Part shown: one piece after another, positions 34,708-43,011 of the stretch
Numbering within the stretch: position 1 is the first letter of the stretch
Layout of the letters: each line of letters begins with the position of its first letter
NCBI GenBank assembly: GCA_030536575.1
Contig: JAUNPS010000002.1
Span: 1-64,000, forward strand
DNA from: Eubacteriales bacterium
GTDB taxonomy: Bacteria; Bacillota; Clostridia; Lachnospirales; Lachnospiraceae
Direction of reading: 5' to 3'
Length of the DNA stretch: 64,000 nt
Made by a program: the position numbers and the translations under genes
Notes under the pieces: model-generated
Databases searched by the model: none
Seen by the model: the letters and a program-made list of their open reading frames with translations, nothing else
Told to the model about the DNA's origin: nothing

Positions 34708-35615
34708 ACGCATCCCTTATCCCCCGTATTTTCTCTGACCAGCCGCGCGTCCCATACCATAACTGCCACCGGTATCCGCGCGCGTTCATGGTACAAACCG
34801 TCTTTCTCCAGATGGGTATTTACGTAGGCTTCTACCTTTGCCCGAATCTCTGGCGTTATTTCTGCAAATCGCCAGAACTGATCGCATACGGACTCCACTG
34901 CCTCATCCGCAGAATAGGACTTCTCCCATTCAATCTTGGAATAGGCCATATCCGGCTGCCCTCCCAGATGGTAAATCAAGTTAAAGGGCATGATAATATC
35001 ATTTCCGCCCGCAGAGGTCAGCTGCCTTCCCAAAATCAGCTGGTTTAACTCTTTGCTGTGATTTTTTTGCCCTCCTCCGGTAAAGGAAACGATGCAGCAT
35101 CCCTGCCTGGATGCCTGATTCATCTTCAAAAGCGTCTTCTGGCTGCAAATTCCTCTGGTATTCAGGCTGGACAATACCAAGTCATACTGCCCTGCAAGCC
35201 CGGCGTCATCAAGATCCAGCGTATGCCAGTTTCCGCTTTTGTAATCGATATTTTCCAAACCTTCTGACGCCGCCTTTTTCCGGATGATTTCCTGCATTGC
35301 CGGAGAAATATCCAAAGAAGTGACTTGGCCGTACTCCTTTGCAAAAGGGATCGTAAAGATTCCGGTTCCGCTTCCGATATCAAGGGCCGTCATCTCTTTC
35401 CCGATAAATCCTCTTCTGCGGATCTGCTCCATCGCTGTCACGACGCGGGACGCATCCTTTCCCATCCCCTCGTCATAGGAAGCTGCGCTGTCCTCCGCAT
35501 GCCGGTCAACGGCTGCTTTGCTGCGGATTTCCGCGCAGAAATTGTCCGTATGCGCCATCGCGTCGTCCCATTGGCGGGAACAGCTTTCCAATAATTTTCG
35601 ATTCCACTCCTGCAT
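34704..35615 (-). CDS. Class I SAM-dependent methyltransferase leading an ABC importer operon
   Basis: A 303-residue Rossmann-fold methyltransferase. Motif I is ALDIGSGTGIFTIPFA near residue 77, and an acidic strand-2 end (SLDISPAM) follows. An N-terminal helical extension of about 70 residues (RQWDDAMAH) probably caps the active site. It overlaps the first permease by 4 bp and leads a six-gene unit, so it is made with the importer. Transporter-linked methyltransferases can act in metallophore or cofactor metabolism, or modify the imported compound. No nicotianamine-synthase-like or dehydrogenase gene is present, so a complete opine metallophore pathway is not encoded here. Confidence 0.85.
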   Translation of the reverse strand: MQEWNRKLLESCSRQWDDAMAHTDNFCAEIRSKAAVDRHAEDSAASYDEGMGKDASRVVTAMEQIRRRGFIGKEMTALDIGSGTGIFTIPFAKEYGQVTSLDISPAMQEIIRKKAASEGLENIDYKSGNWHTLDLDDAGLAGQYDLVLSSLNTRGICSQKTLLKMNQASRQGCCIVSFTGGGQKNHSKELNQLILGRQLTSAGGNDIIMPFNLIYHLGGQPDMAYSKIEWEKSYSADEAVESVCDQFWRFAEITPEIRAKVEAYVNTHLEKDGLYHERARIPVAVMVWDARLVRENTGDKGCV

Positions 35616-35647
35616 TCTGTTTTCGGCTCCTTCCTCTGTCTTAAAAA

Positions 35648-35676
35648 AGTATAAAGACTTTGTCAGGGTTCTGCAA
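35648..35676 (-). promoter_or_regulatory. Sigma-A-type promoter of the methyltransferase-ABC operon
   Basis: Minus strand: -35 TTGCAG (35671-35676), 17-bp spacer, -10 TATACT (35648-35653). It lies about 33 bp before the methyltransferase ATG. Close to the plsC promoter, with which it is divergent. Confidence 0.7.
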
Positions 35677-35744
35677 GCCGGGTAGGGGGATGTTTTTTTA
35701 CCGATTTTTTTGATTGGAAATTTCCATAAAACTCCAATCTTTTA

Positions 35745-35773
35745 TTTACAACACGCCTTTCTTCCAGTATAAT
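35745..35773 (+). promoter_or_regulatory. Sigma-A-type promoter of plsC
   Basis: -35 TTTACA (35745-35750), 17-bp spacer, -10 TATAAT (35768-35773). A GATTGGA/TCCAATC dyad just upstream (35712-35739) could be an operator. Confidence 0.75.
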
Positions 35774-35824
35774 GGACATGATTGTACAAAAAAGCGCCCT
35801 GCGCTGGAAAGAAAGAGTGTAATT

Positions 35825-36565
35825 ATGATCCGTTTCATCCTGATCGTCATCATCGTTGTAGGATTTCTGATCCTCACAATCCCGGTTCTTGGGATTCTCT
35901 GGCTCATTGGCCGGAAAAATAAAAAGGCGGCCGACCTCGCCTCCCTGCGCATTGTCCAGGGGGCCTTTAAACTGATTCTTTTCGTGGCCGGGACAAAGGT
36001 CACGGTGATCGGCGCGGAAAATGTCCCGAAGGATCAGCCTGTCCTCTACATCGGGAACCACCGCAGTTATTTCGATATTCTCCTGACCTACAGCCGCTGT
36101 CCCGGACTGACCGGCTATGTGGCGAAGGACGGGATGCTGAAGGTGCCGCTTCTCTCCACCTGGATGAAGCGCCTTTACTGCCTGTTCCTGAACCGCACGG
36201 ACTTGAAGCAGGGCCTCCAGACGATCCTGACCGGGATCGACCAGATCAAAAACGGCATTTCCATGTGCATCTTCCCGGAGGGCACCCGAAATAAAAATGC
36301 GAGTGAACTGGAGCTCCTTCCCTTCCACGAAGGCAGCCTGAAAATGGCCGAAAAAACCGGATGCCCCATCATCACCATGTCGATTAATAACTCGCAGGAA
36401 ATTTTCGAAGCGCATTTCCCGAAGATCCGTTCCTGCCATGTGGTGCTGGAATATGGGAAGCCCATCTATCCCAAGGAGCTTAGCCGGGAGGAGCGGAAGT
36501 TTTTGGGGGCGTATTGTCAGAAGCAGATTGTTGAGACGTTGAAGAAGAATCAGGAGTTGGTTTAA
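35825..36565 (+). CDS. plsC: 1-acyl-sn-glycerol-3-phosphate acyltransferase
   Basis: PlsC acylates lysophosphatidic acid to phosphatidic acid in membrane phospholipid synthesis. The 246-residue protein has an N-terminal hydrophobic helix (residues 2-25) and the acyltransferase motifs NHRSYFDIL (H-X4-D) and FPEGTRNKN. ATG 35825 places that helix at the N-terminus and follows an AAAGAAAGAG purine run. A longer in-frame start would begin upstream of the predicted promoter. It is monocistronic, bounded by a strong terminator. Confidence 0.93.
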   Translation: MIRFILIVIIVVGFLILTIPVLGILWLIGRKNKKAADLASLRIVQGAFKLILFVAGTKVTVIGAENVPKDQPVLYIGNHRSYFDILLTYSRCPGLTGYVAKDGMLKVPLLSTWMKRLYCLFLNRTDLKQGLQTILTGIDQIKNGISMCIFPEGTRNKNASELELLPFHEGSLKMAEKTGCPIITMSINNSQEIFEAHFPKIRSCHVVLEYGKPIYPKELSREERKFLGAYCQKQIVETLKKNQELV

Positions 36566-36572
36566 ACGGCGA

Positions 36573-36613
36573 GAGCTGCGGGCCTGTATTTGACCCGCAG
36601 CTCTTTTATTTTT
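36573..36613 (+). terminator. Rho-independent terminator after plsC
   Basis: GAGCTGCGGG (36573-36582) pairs with CCCGCAGCTC (36594-36603), followed by TTTTATTTTT. It overlaps the end of the convergent AlbA_2 gene. Confidence 0.9.
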
Positions 36614-38057
36614 CCTTCATGATTTTCCATTGTCCTTTCCGATTTGTCCCTTCTCGAATAAGAATTTTTTCCTTCTGCAATTTTGCAAATAATCTTTTCA
36701 CGGTCGGGACGGATACCTTCAGCTTTGCGGCGTATTCTTTTTGTGTCCCCTTTGCATCCTGCTCAATACATACCAAAAGTTTTGTTTTCAAATCAATGGT
36801 ATCACGAATAGGATCATTGGTATCACAATTCGTATCACTGATACCATTCTTTTCATCGGTTGAACCAAAATCAAACGAATATCCTTCATCCAACGGCACA
36901 AGAATCCGGAATACATCCCCTTCTACAAACTTTGGTTCCTTTCCCGAATAAAACTTCCCATACTTAAACAAATTCCGAACACCCGATCCAAGCTGGTCAG
37001 CATACCCAATATTCCGGAAAAAAGCCGCTATAATCGGATTCTTCGGATTCGGTTCCAAATTATCCACGGTAATATATCCCGCCTTTACCGCACGATTCGC
37101 ATTTTCCACATACATACGTTCTTTTTCAATCACAAATTTCGCCGTATAACTGCTGGAAAATTCCCGATGCATTAAAGTATTGCTGACCATTTCTCTCACA
37201 ATCGTATTTCTGAGACTCTTATTTACCGTATCTTCCAAAAAGAACTTATCCGGCAGATGCTTTCTTCCAAACTCAAACAGCCGATCGTAGCTCTCAATCA
37301 AATTCGTTTTAATTACTTCCCGGTCATCATACCGATCCACATTGACCTTCCGGACTAACGCATCGGTCACATACGCCGGAGCTACGTCCAAAATCACATC
37401 ATCTTTCCCCAGCAGCATAATCGCGGCAAGATTCAGACCTTCTTCGCCAGTCACAAGATCACGCCCGTACAATCCAGCGCTTTTCAGTAATTCCAGATCA
37501 TCCATTTCCGTCCACGGATGCCGTCCGCCCGCATGGTTCTGCGCCATAATCCGAATCTTCGGTAATAAATCCAACCGTAAATCTTCCATCCTGGCATATG
37601 GATAAATCTTCTTTTCTGTAAAAATATTCTGCTTCCGAATATACATCTGCGCAATCGCACCCGTAGCAGTTATCTTTACATCCGCATCCTCTACACGGTC
37701 ATAGACTACTTTTTTATAGCTATGGACCTCTGCGCTTGGCGGCACATGCACATGAAGAATCGTATGGCCTTCTTCATCCTTCAAAATTTCCGGTGCCAGA
37801 TAAATTGTCGGCGAAAAAAGAGTCGGATTACTAATGGCACTGATAAAATTCTTCACCATATCCGACGCTGCCTTTTCCGGTACGCCCAAAACCGTACCGT
37901 CATCCGACACCCCCATAAAAAGATCTCCGCCAAAACGATTCAAAAAAGAGCACACCGTCTCATAGGTATCTGATTCAATTCCATTTCCGCAGCGTTTAAA
38001 CTCAACCGCCACGTTTTCTCCAATCGTAAGAATGGAATGCAATTCTTTTAAATCCAC
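36606..38057 (-). CDS. AlbA_2/Schlafen-type transcriptional regulator with RecG-like ATP-binding domain
   Basis: A 483-residue cytoplasmic protein. Residues about 10-130 form the AlbA_2 domain (VAVEFKRCGNG ... FLNRFGGDLFMGVSDDG). Residues about 270-390 match the GHKL-like 'RecG C-terminal ATP-binding' domain (REMVSNTLMHREFSSSYTAKFVI ... QLGSGVRNLFKYG, given in parts). The last 60 residues form a winged helix (YAAKLKVSVPTVKRLFAKLQ). Such proteins are abundant in gut Firmicutes, usually as single genes of unknown target. It starts at GTG 38057, with GGAGG upstream. Confidence 0.85.
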   Translation of the reverse strand: MDLKELHSILTIGENVAVEFKRCGNGIESDTYETVCSFLNRFGGDLFMGVSDDGTVLGVPEKAASDMVKNFISAISNPTLFSPTIYLAPEILKDEEGHTILHVHVPPSAEVHSYKKVVYDRVEDADVKITATGAIAQMYIRKQNIFTEKKIYPYARMEDLRLDLLPKIRIMAQNHAGGRHPWTEMDDLELLKSAGLYGRDLVTGEEGLNLAAIMLLGKDDVILDVAPAYVTDALVRKVNVDRYDDREVIKTNLIESYDRLFEFGRKHLPDKFFLEDTVNKSLRNTIVREMVSNTLMHREFSSSYTAKFVIEKERMYVENANRAVKAGYITVDNLEPNPKNPIIAAFFRNIGYADQLGSGVRNLFKYGKFYSGKEPKFVEGDVFRILVPLDEGYSFDFGSTDEKNGISDTNCDTNDPIRDTIDLKTKLLVCIEQDAKGTQKEYAAKLKVSVPTVKRLFAKLQKEKILIREGTNRKGQWKIMKEK

Positions 38058-38079
38058 TCAAATACCTCCATTTATCCCA

Positions 38080-39738
38080 TTAATCGCCCATCCTGTCACT
38101 CTCAAACGCCCCCACATCCTTCAGTACCACCGAAGCATCCCCCTCCTCATCCATCTCATTCTCCCAAAACTCCACCTTCCCCACATGCTCCATCCACAAA
38201 ACCGGCATCCCATTCCCCGCAAAAAAGTTCTCGGAAATGTACACCTTCTTATGATAAAATCCCGTCTCCCCTTCCTGGAAACACGGCGAAGACTGAATCA
38301 CACCTTTCCCCCAGTCCGCCACATACCCACACCGCTCGAACCGGTTCTTACAAATCCGTACCTCCTCCGCATCCCCGCTCTCAAACCACCGCTTCGCATC
38401 CCCCGCCAGAAGGATCGCCGCCCCCGGCGTCTCAAAAAGGTTCCGCTCCACAACCGTCGTCCCCTTCCCGTTCAGCAAAAGGCCCTTTCCCCGGTTATTC
38501 CGGAACACACAGTCATGAATCCGCACCTCCGGCACGCAGGAAACATTCTCCACCACATCCCCGATCCAAACCGGCGGAAGCTCCTCCGCAAAAACAATCT
38601 CCTGATAATCGCTGTTCAAAAACTGGCAGGAAACCACGGTTCCTCTAGCCGTCTCAGACAGGTCGGAAGTCTGAACCACGGCCATTTCTTCCCCTTCGTG
38701 CGCCATACGGATACCTTTCTGCATCTCATTCTGCAATTTCACCAGAAGCGTCCTGGAATCCGGCACATCCACAATCTTCGCATAAATCCCGTGGATATTC
38801 ACCGCATGGTGAAGCTGGTTCTCAAACAGGCAGTTCCCGATCTCCAGCCTGCCGCCGCAATGCACGAAATGCGCCGCATCCGCTGCCGCCGTAAAAACAG
38901 GCCCGTCCTCCAGCCGACACACATCAAAATTTTCCAGCAGGATATTTTTCGTCCATTCCGCCAGGAAGGCAATCCCCGTAGTCTTATGGCACTGTACCTG
39001 CTCCAGACAGACGCCGTCCGAATCCGTCACGTAAAAGGCCGGATGGCTTCGGGGATGATGGCGCATGACCAGAATATTCCCCGGCTGGCTGTTTTTCAAA
39101 AAACTGCCGCCGTCCGTGCGGAAAATGCTGATGCTGTCATCGTCCAGCATTTCGCAGGCAATCTTCGCCGCGTCACGGCTCTGGTCAACCAGAAATTCCT
39201 TCCCCTGCTTCAGGGGCGCCCTGGTATGCGCGTCAAACTCCATCCAGGCTTCCAGCATACGCTCCCCTCTTCCTTCCCGGAAATACAGAGTCTGCTTTTC
39301 GATCCGGAACGGATATTTTTCCCGGTCAATGCGCACGATCATTTCTTTGGGCGCGGCCTTCTCGATGATCCCTTCGCTGTAGCCGGACTCCGCATAGTCG
39401 ATGGACAGATTCGTCACCGTGACCTGACGGCACTTCGTGATGTAGACCGGAATGCAGTCCATATGGAACAGAAACTGCGCGCCGTTCCCGTCCACAAGCA
39501 GATTTTCGAAGCCTTCCAGCAAAAAAATACACCGTTTCGGAACGTCTTCGTGATGATCCGATATATAAAGCACCCGCTCGCTGGCGTAATCCGGGTAGAA
39601 ATGGTATTCTCCCGGCTCAAACTGCAGGATGCAGTCCTTTTTCGAAGACAGGCCGTTTAAAAATTTCTGCAGTTTTCTGGTCTGGTCGCGGGTCTTGTCA
39701 GGCGCAATCTGATAGTCGGACATTTTATATACAGGCAT
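38080..39738 (-). CDS. Right-handed beta-helix protein, GH110 alpha-1,3-galactosidase-like
   Basis: A 552-residue protein built of parallel beta-helix coils (repeating V-x-x-C/N-x-F pattern). The segments DAAHFVHCGG and CLFENQLHHAVNIHGIY resemble the catalytic face of GH110 exo-alpha-1,3-galactosidases, which act on blood-group B and linear alpha-Gal epitopes. No signal peptide is present, so the enzyme would be intracellular, unlike most characterised GH110 members. Adjacent genes give no sugar pathway. ATG 39738 has GGTGGAG upstream. The beta-helix call is firm; the family and substrate are tentative. Confidence 0.7.
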   Translation of the reverse strand: MPVYKMSDYQIAPDKTRDQTRKLQKFLNGLSSKKDCILQFEPGEYHFYPDYASERVLYISDHHEDVPKRCIFLLEGFENLLVDGNGAQFLFHMDCIPVYITKCRQVTVTNLSIDYAESGYSEGIIEKAAPKEMIVRIDREKYPFRIEKQTLYFREGRGERMLEAWMEFDAHTRAPLKQGKEFLVDQSRDAAKIACEMLDDDSISIFRTDGGSFLKNSQPGNILVMRHHPRSHPAFYVTDSDGVCLEQVQCHKTTGIAFLAEWTKNILLENFDVCRLEDGPVFTAAADAAHFVHCGGRLEIGNCLFENQLHHAVNIHGIYAKIVDVPDSRTLLVKLQNEMQKGIRMAHEGEEMAVVQTSDLSETARGTVVSCQFLNSDYQEIVFAEELPPVWIGDVVENVSCVPEVRIHDCVFRNNRGKGLLLNGKGTTVVERNLFETPGAAILLAGDAKRWFESGDAEEVRICKNRFERCGYVADWGKGVIQSSPCFQEGETGFYHKKVYISENFFAGNGMPVLWMEHVGKVEFWENEMDEEGDASVVLKDVGAFESDRMGD

Positions 39739-39876
39739 ATTCGCTCCACCTTTCACATATCTAGTAACATTTTGCCAGATATTCTCGAAAAAGTAAAGCT
39801 GTAACTATGGAAATTCTTATAGAAAGCGTGTAAAATAGACTCATAAAAAAACGCCCGAAAAAGGATGGAAAAAACT

Positions 39877-40494
39877 ATGGATTGTATCGTGATTGGAATT
39901 GCCGGGGGAACCGGTTCCGGAAAATCGACCTTTACCAACCGGCTGAAGAACCGTTTTGCGAATGACATCGCCGTCATTTATCATGACAACTATTACCGGA
40001 GACAGGACGAGATTCCCTTCGAAGAGCGGAAAAAAGTGAATTATGACCACCCGGATTCTCTGGAAACCGATCTGATGATCGAGCATCTGCGGCTTTTGAA
40101 AGAGGGAAAGGCGGTGGACTGTCCGGTTTATGACTACAGCCAGCATAACCGTTCGGAGAAACTGCTGCACATCGAGCCGAAGAAGATTATTGTAGCGGAG
40201 GGAATCCTGCTGCTGGCAGACCCCAGGCTACGGGATCTGATTGATATTAAGATTTATGTGGAAGCGGATGCGGACGAGCGGATTCTGCGCCGGATCGTGC
40301 GGGATGTGAAGGAACGCGGACGCGATTTGGACAATATTGTGGATCAATATCTGACGACCGTAAAGCCGATGCACTATCTGTACGTGGAGCCCACCAGGGC
40401 CACGGCCGATATTGTGATAAACAGCGGCATGAACGACGTGGCATTCGACATCGTGCAGTCGAAAATCCGACTGCTCCTGGAAGAAAAGGCGTAG
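39877..40494 (+). CDS. udk: Uridine kinase
   Basis: Udk phosphorylates uridine and cytidine to UMP and CMP in pyrimidine salvage. The 205-residue protein has Walker A GGTGSGKST at about residues 10-18, the DNYYRRQDEIPFEERKKVNYDHP substrate region (key residues D-Y-Y and N-Y-D-H-P), and an ADERILRRIVRD lid. ATG 39877 is preferred with AAAGGATGG upstream; an ATG at 39865 adds four residues. It stands alone between a beta-helix protein and murF on opposite strands. Confidence 0.92.
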   Translation: MDCIVIGIAGGTGSGKSTFTNRLKNRFANDIAVIYHDNYYRRQDEIPFEERKKVNYDHPDSLETDLMIEHLRLLKEGKAVDCPVYDYSQHNRSEKLLHIEPKKIIVAEGILLLADPRLRDLIDIKIYVEADADERILRRIVRDVKERGRDLDNIVDQYLTTVKPMHYLYVEPTRATADIVINSGMNDVAFDIVQSKIRLLLEEKA

Positions 40495-40529
40495 CGCGGC
40501 GCGGGCGGCCCAGCCCTTCACACAAAAAC

Positions 40530-40576
40530 GGCGGATGCATGTGCCCCGGATTCCTCCGGCCACCACACGCTCCGCC
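40530..40576 (-). terminator. Terminator between udk and murF
   Basis: A long imperfect stem with GGCGGA (40530-40535) and TCCGCC (40571-40576) as its base and a CCGGA/TCCGG tip. On the minus strand it exits into CGTTTTTGTG, so it mainly terminates the murF operon. Confidence 0.75.
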
Positions 40577-40582
40577 GCCCTT

Positions 40583-41950
40583 CTACGCTTGTAATCTCTC
40601 TACTACCTTTTCAAAATGCATCCCATGCGACGCCTTCACCAGGATCGTATCTCCCTCCTGCACCAGCCTCGGCAGCACCTCCAAAAGCGCCTCCAACGTA
40701 GGCACCTGCAGCACCTCGCCGCATCCCCCCGTCTCAAACGCCGCCTCCGCCATATGCCTGCTGCTCTCCCCAACACACACCAGCAAATCAATCGCATTCC
40801 CAGCCGCATGCACCCCAACACCAGCATGCAGCTCGGCCGCATTCTCCCCAAGCTCAAACATATCGCCCAGAATCGCCACCTTCCGCCCATCCGCATCCTT
40901 CAGAACATCCAGCGACGCCTTCATCGAAACCGGATTCGCATTATAGCAGTCATCCACAATGACCATTCCATTCTTCTCAATCATATGGAACCGCCCGCCC
41001 AAAGGCTTCAGCTTCTCAATCCCGCTCTTAATCTGCTCCAGGTCAAGGCCCATCACCAGCCCCACCGCCGTCCCCGCCAGCGCATTGTAAACCATATGCT
41101 GTCCCGGAATCGGCACCAAAACCGAAAAACTCTCCTCCCCCGCGTGAATCCGACAGGAAATCCCCTTCAAACCACAGGGCTGAATCTCATCCGCATAAAT
41201 CTCCCGTCCGCTTGCAATCCCGAAGAACACCGGCCGGATTCCCTTAACCTCCGTAATCCCCGCCAGCTTATCATCGTCCCCATTCAGCACGATCTTCCCA
41301 TCCGGGCTGATAAAATCAAAAATCTCCGACTTCGCGCGCAGAATACCGTCCCGGTCATGGAGGGATTCCAGATGGCACTGTCCGATATTCGTCATCACAC
41401 ACACATCCGGCCGCGCAATCTTACTCAGACGGTGCATCTCCCCGAAATTACTGATTCCCATTTCCAGCACCGCAACCTGATGCTCCTCCCGCAGGCGGAA
41501 CACTGTCAGCGGAAGCCCCAACTCATTATTAAAATTTCCAAGGGTCTTCAGCACGTTGAACTTCTCCGCCAGAACCGAAGCAATCACTTCCTTCGTACTG
41601 GTCTTCCCAACGCTTCCGGTGATTCCCACCACCTGAATATCCAACTGCTGCCGGTAAAATTCCGCCAGATCCTTCAGCGCCTGCAGCGTCGATTCCACCA
41701 GAATCCAGTTTCCCTGCACGCCCTCCGGCTCCCGCTCGCAGAGCACACACAGCGCCCCTTTTTCAAAAACCTGACCGATAAAATCGTGGCCATCCACCCG
41801 CTCGCCTTTAATCGCCGCGAACAGGCCGCCCGCTTCCGCCTTCCGGCTGTCCGTGGTAATGCTGCTTACCTCTTTTGCCCGGTCTTCTTCCTTTCCATGA
41901 TACGTCCCGCCGCACGCCGCCGCAATGTTTTCCAATGATAAATTTTTCAT
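40583..41950 (-). CDS. murF: UDP-N-acetylmuramoyl-tripeptide--D-alanyl-D-alanine ligase
   Basis: MurF adds D-Ala-D-Ala to UDP-MurNAc-tripeptide in the cytoplasm, the last soluble step of the peptidoglycan precursor. The 455-residue protein has the Mur ligase ATP loop GITGSVGKT at residues 109-117, an NNELGLPLT segment and the C-terminal domain motif DDCYNANPVS. It overlaps the ddl stop by ATGA, so the enzyme making D-Ala-D-Ala and the enzyme using it are translationally coupled. Confidence 0.95.
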   Translation of the reverse strand: MKNLSLENIAAACGGTYHGKEEDRAKEVSSITTDSRKAEAGGLFAAIKGERVDGHDFIGQVFEKGALCVLCEREPEGVQGNWILVESTLQALKDLAEFYRQQLDIQVVGITGSVGKTSTKEVIASVLAEKFNVLKTLGNFNNELGLPLTVFRLREEHQVAVLEMGISNFGEMHRLSKIARPDVCVMTNIGQCHLESLHDRDGILRAKSEIFDFISPDGKIVLNGDDDKLAGITEVKGIRPVFFGIASGREIYADEIQPCGLKGISCRIHAGEESFSVLVPIPGQHMVYNALAGTAVGLVMGLDLEQIKSGIEKLKPLGGRFHMIEKNGMVIVDDCYNANPVSMKASLDVLKDADGRKVAILGDMFELGENAAELHAGVGVHAAGNAIDLLVCVGESSRHMAEAAFETGGCGEVLQVPTLEALLEVLPRLVQEGDTILVKASHGMHFEKVVERLQA

Positions 41951-42990
41951 GCCTTTTCCTGTCCTTTTCCGATTGATACCTGAATCAGCTTTTCGCAAAG
42001 ATCCGCAAAACTCATCCCCAGCGCCGCCGCTTCCTGAGGAAGGAGGCTGGTCGGGGTCATGCCCGGAAGGGTATTTGCCTCCAGACAGTACATCTTTTCC
42101 GCGTCATCCATCATAAAGTCAATGCGGGCATATTTCTCCAGGCGCAGAACCCGGTAAGCCAGCTCCGCATACCCCTGCATTTTCTTCGTCAGCTCTTCGG
42201 AAAGCTTCGCCGGACAGGTTTCAATGGTGCTTCCGGCCGCATATTTATTGTGATAATCATAAAATCCCTCAATCGGAGCCAGCTCGATGATCGGATACGC
42301 TTTCCCCTCTACGACGCCGATGGAAAATTCCCGGCCCGCAATGTATGCTTCCACAACCACCATATCTTCATAAGAAAATGCCGCATCCAGCGCTTCCTCA
42401 TACTCCTCTTCGTTCTTCGGAATCGAAACGCCCACGCTGGAACCGCCGCAGCACGGCTTCACCACACACGGAAACGTCAGTCCATAGTCCGCCAGGGGCT
42501 TACGCTTCTCGGATTTATGCAGCAGGAATCCGTCCGGGGTCGGAACCCCGTTCTGCCAGAAAAGCTGCTTCGAAATCCCCTTATCCATCGCCATCGCGCT
42601 GCTCAAATGGCCGCTTCCGGTATACGGAATCTTCAGCAGGTCAAACACGGCCTGCACCTTTCCATCCTCGCCGTTCGAACCATGAAGGCCCATGAACACC
42701 ACATCCGCGGCTTTACACAGTTCCAGCACATTCGGCCCGAAAAATTCCCGCTCCGGGTCGAAATGCTCCCGGAGCTGCTCATCAAAGCTCCGCATATAGG
42801 CCGCCGCCGCTACTACATCATACGTTTCCGGAAACGCATCCGCAATCTCCACGCGGTCGTCGCCGCAGTAAATATCCAGCAAAATGGCCCGATGGCCTCT
42901 TTCCCGCAGCGCCATGCACACCTGGGTTCCGGTCACAATGGAAATCTCCCTCTCCGTGCTGGTCCCGCCAGCTAATACAACGATTTTCAT
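41947..42990 (-). CDS. ddl: D-alanine--D-alanine ligase
   Basis: An ATP-grasp ligase of 347 residues that joins two D-alanines. It starts with VVLAGGTSTEREIS, and has the GLHGSNGEDG loop, the PCVVKPCCGGSSVGVS ATP-grasp segment and the EANTLPGMTPTSLLPQEA metal/substrate site. The final TSLLPQ-type motif fits D-Ala-D-Ala rather than D-Ala-D-Lac specificity, though that is not certain by eye. It is the middle gene of an L,D-transpeptidase-ddl-murF unit. Confidence 0.94.
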   Translation of the reverse strand: MKIVVLAGGTSTEREISIVTGTQVCMALRERGHRAILLDIYCGDDRVEIADAFPETYDVVAAAAYMRSFDEQLREHFDPEREFFGPNVLELCKAADVVFMGLHGSNGEDGKVQAVFDLLKIPYTGSGHLSSAMAMDKGISKQLFWQNGVPTPDGFLLHKSEKRKPLADYGLTFPCVVKPCCGGSSVGVSIPKNEEEYEEALDAAFSYEDMVVVEAYIAGREFSIGVVEGKAYPIIELAPIEGFYDYHNKYAAGSTIETCPAKLSEELTKKMQGYAELAYRVLRLEKYARIDFMMDDAEKMYCLEANTLPGMTPTSLLPQEAAALGMSFADLCEKLIQVSIGKGQEKA

Positions 42991-43011
42991 TCTTTTCTCC
43001 TCCTGCCAATT

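Noticed and set aside
29577..35615. Complete nickel- or staphylopine-type metallophore system
   Set aside because: The importer class fits, but no nicotianamine-synthase-like or opine dehydrogenase gene is present, so only an importer with a methyltransferase is supported.
38032..39660. Long 542-codon open frame on the plus strand opposite the GH110-like gene
   Set aside because: It has the His/Arg/Pro-rich composition of an antisense shadow and no ribosome-binding site. The minus-strand gene shows family motifs and a good start.
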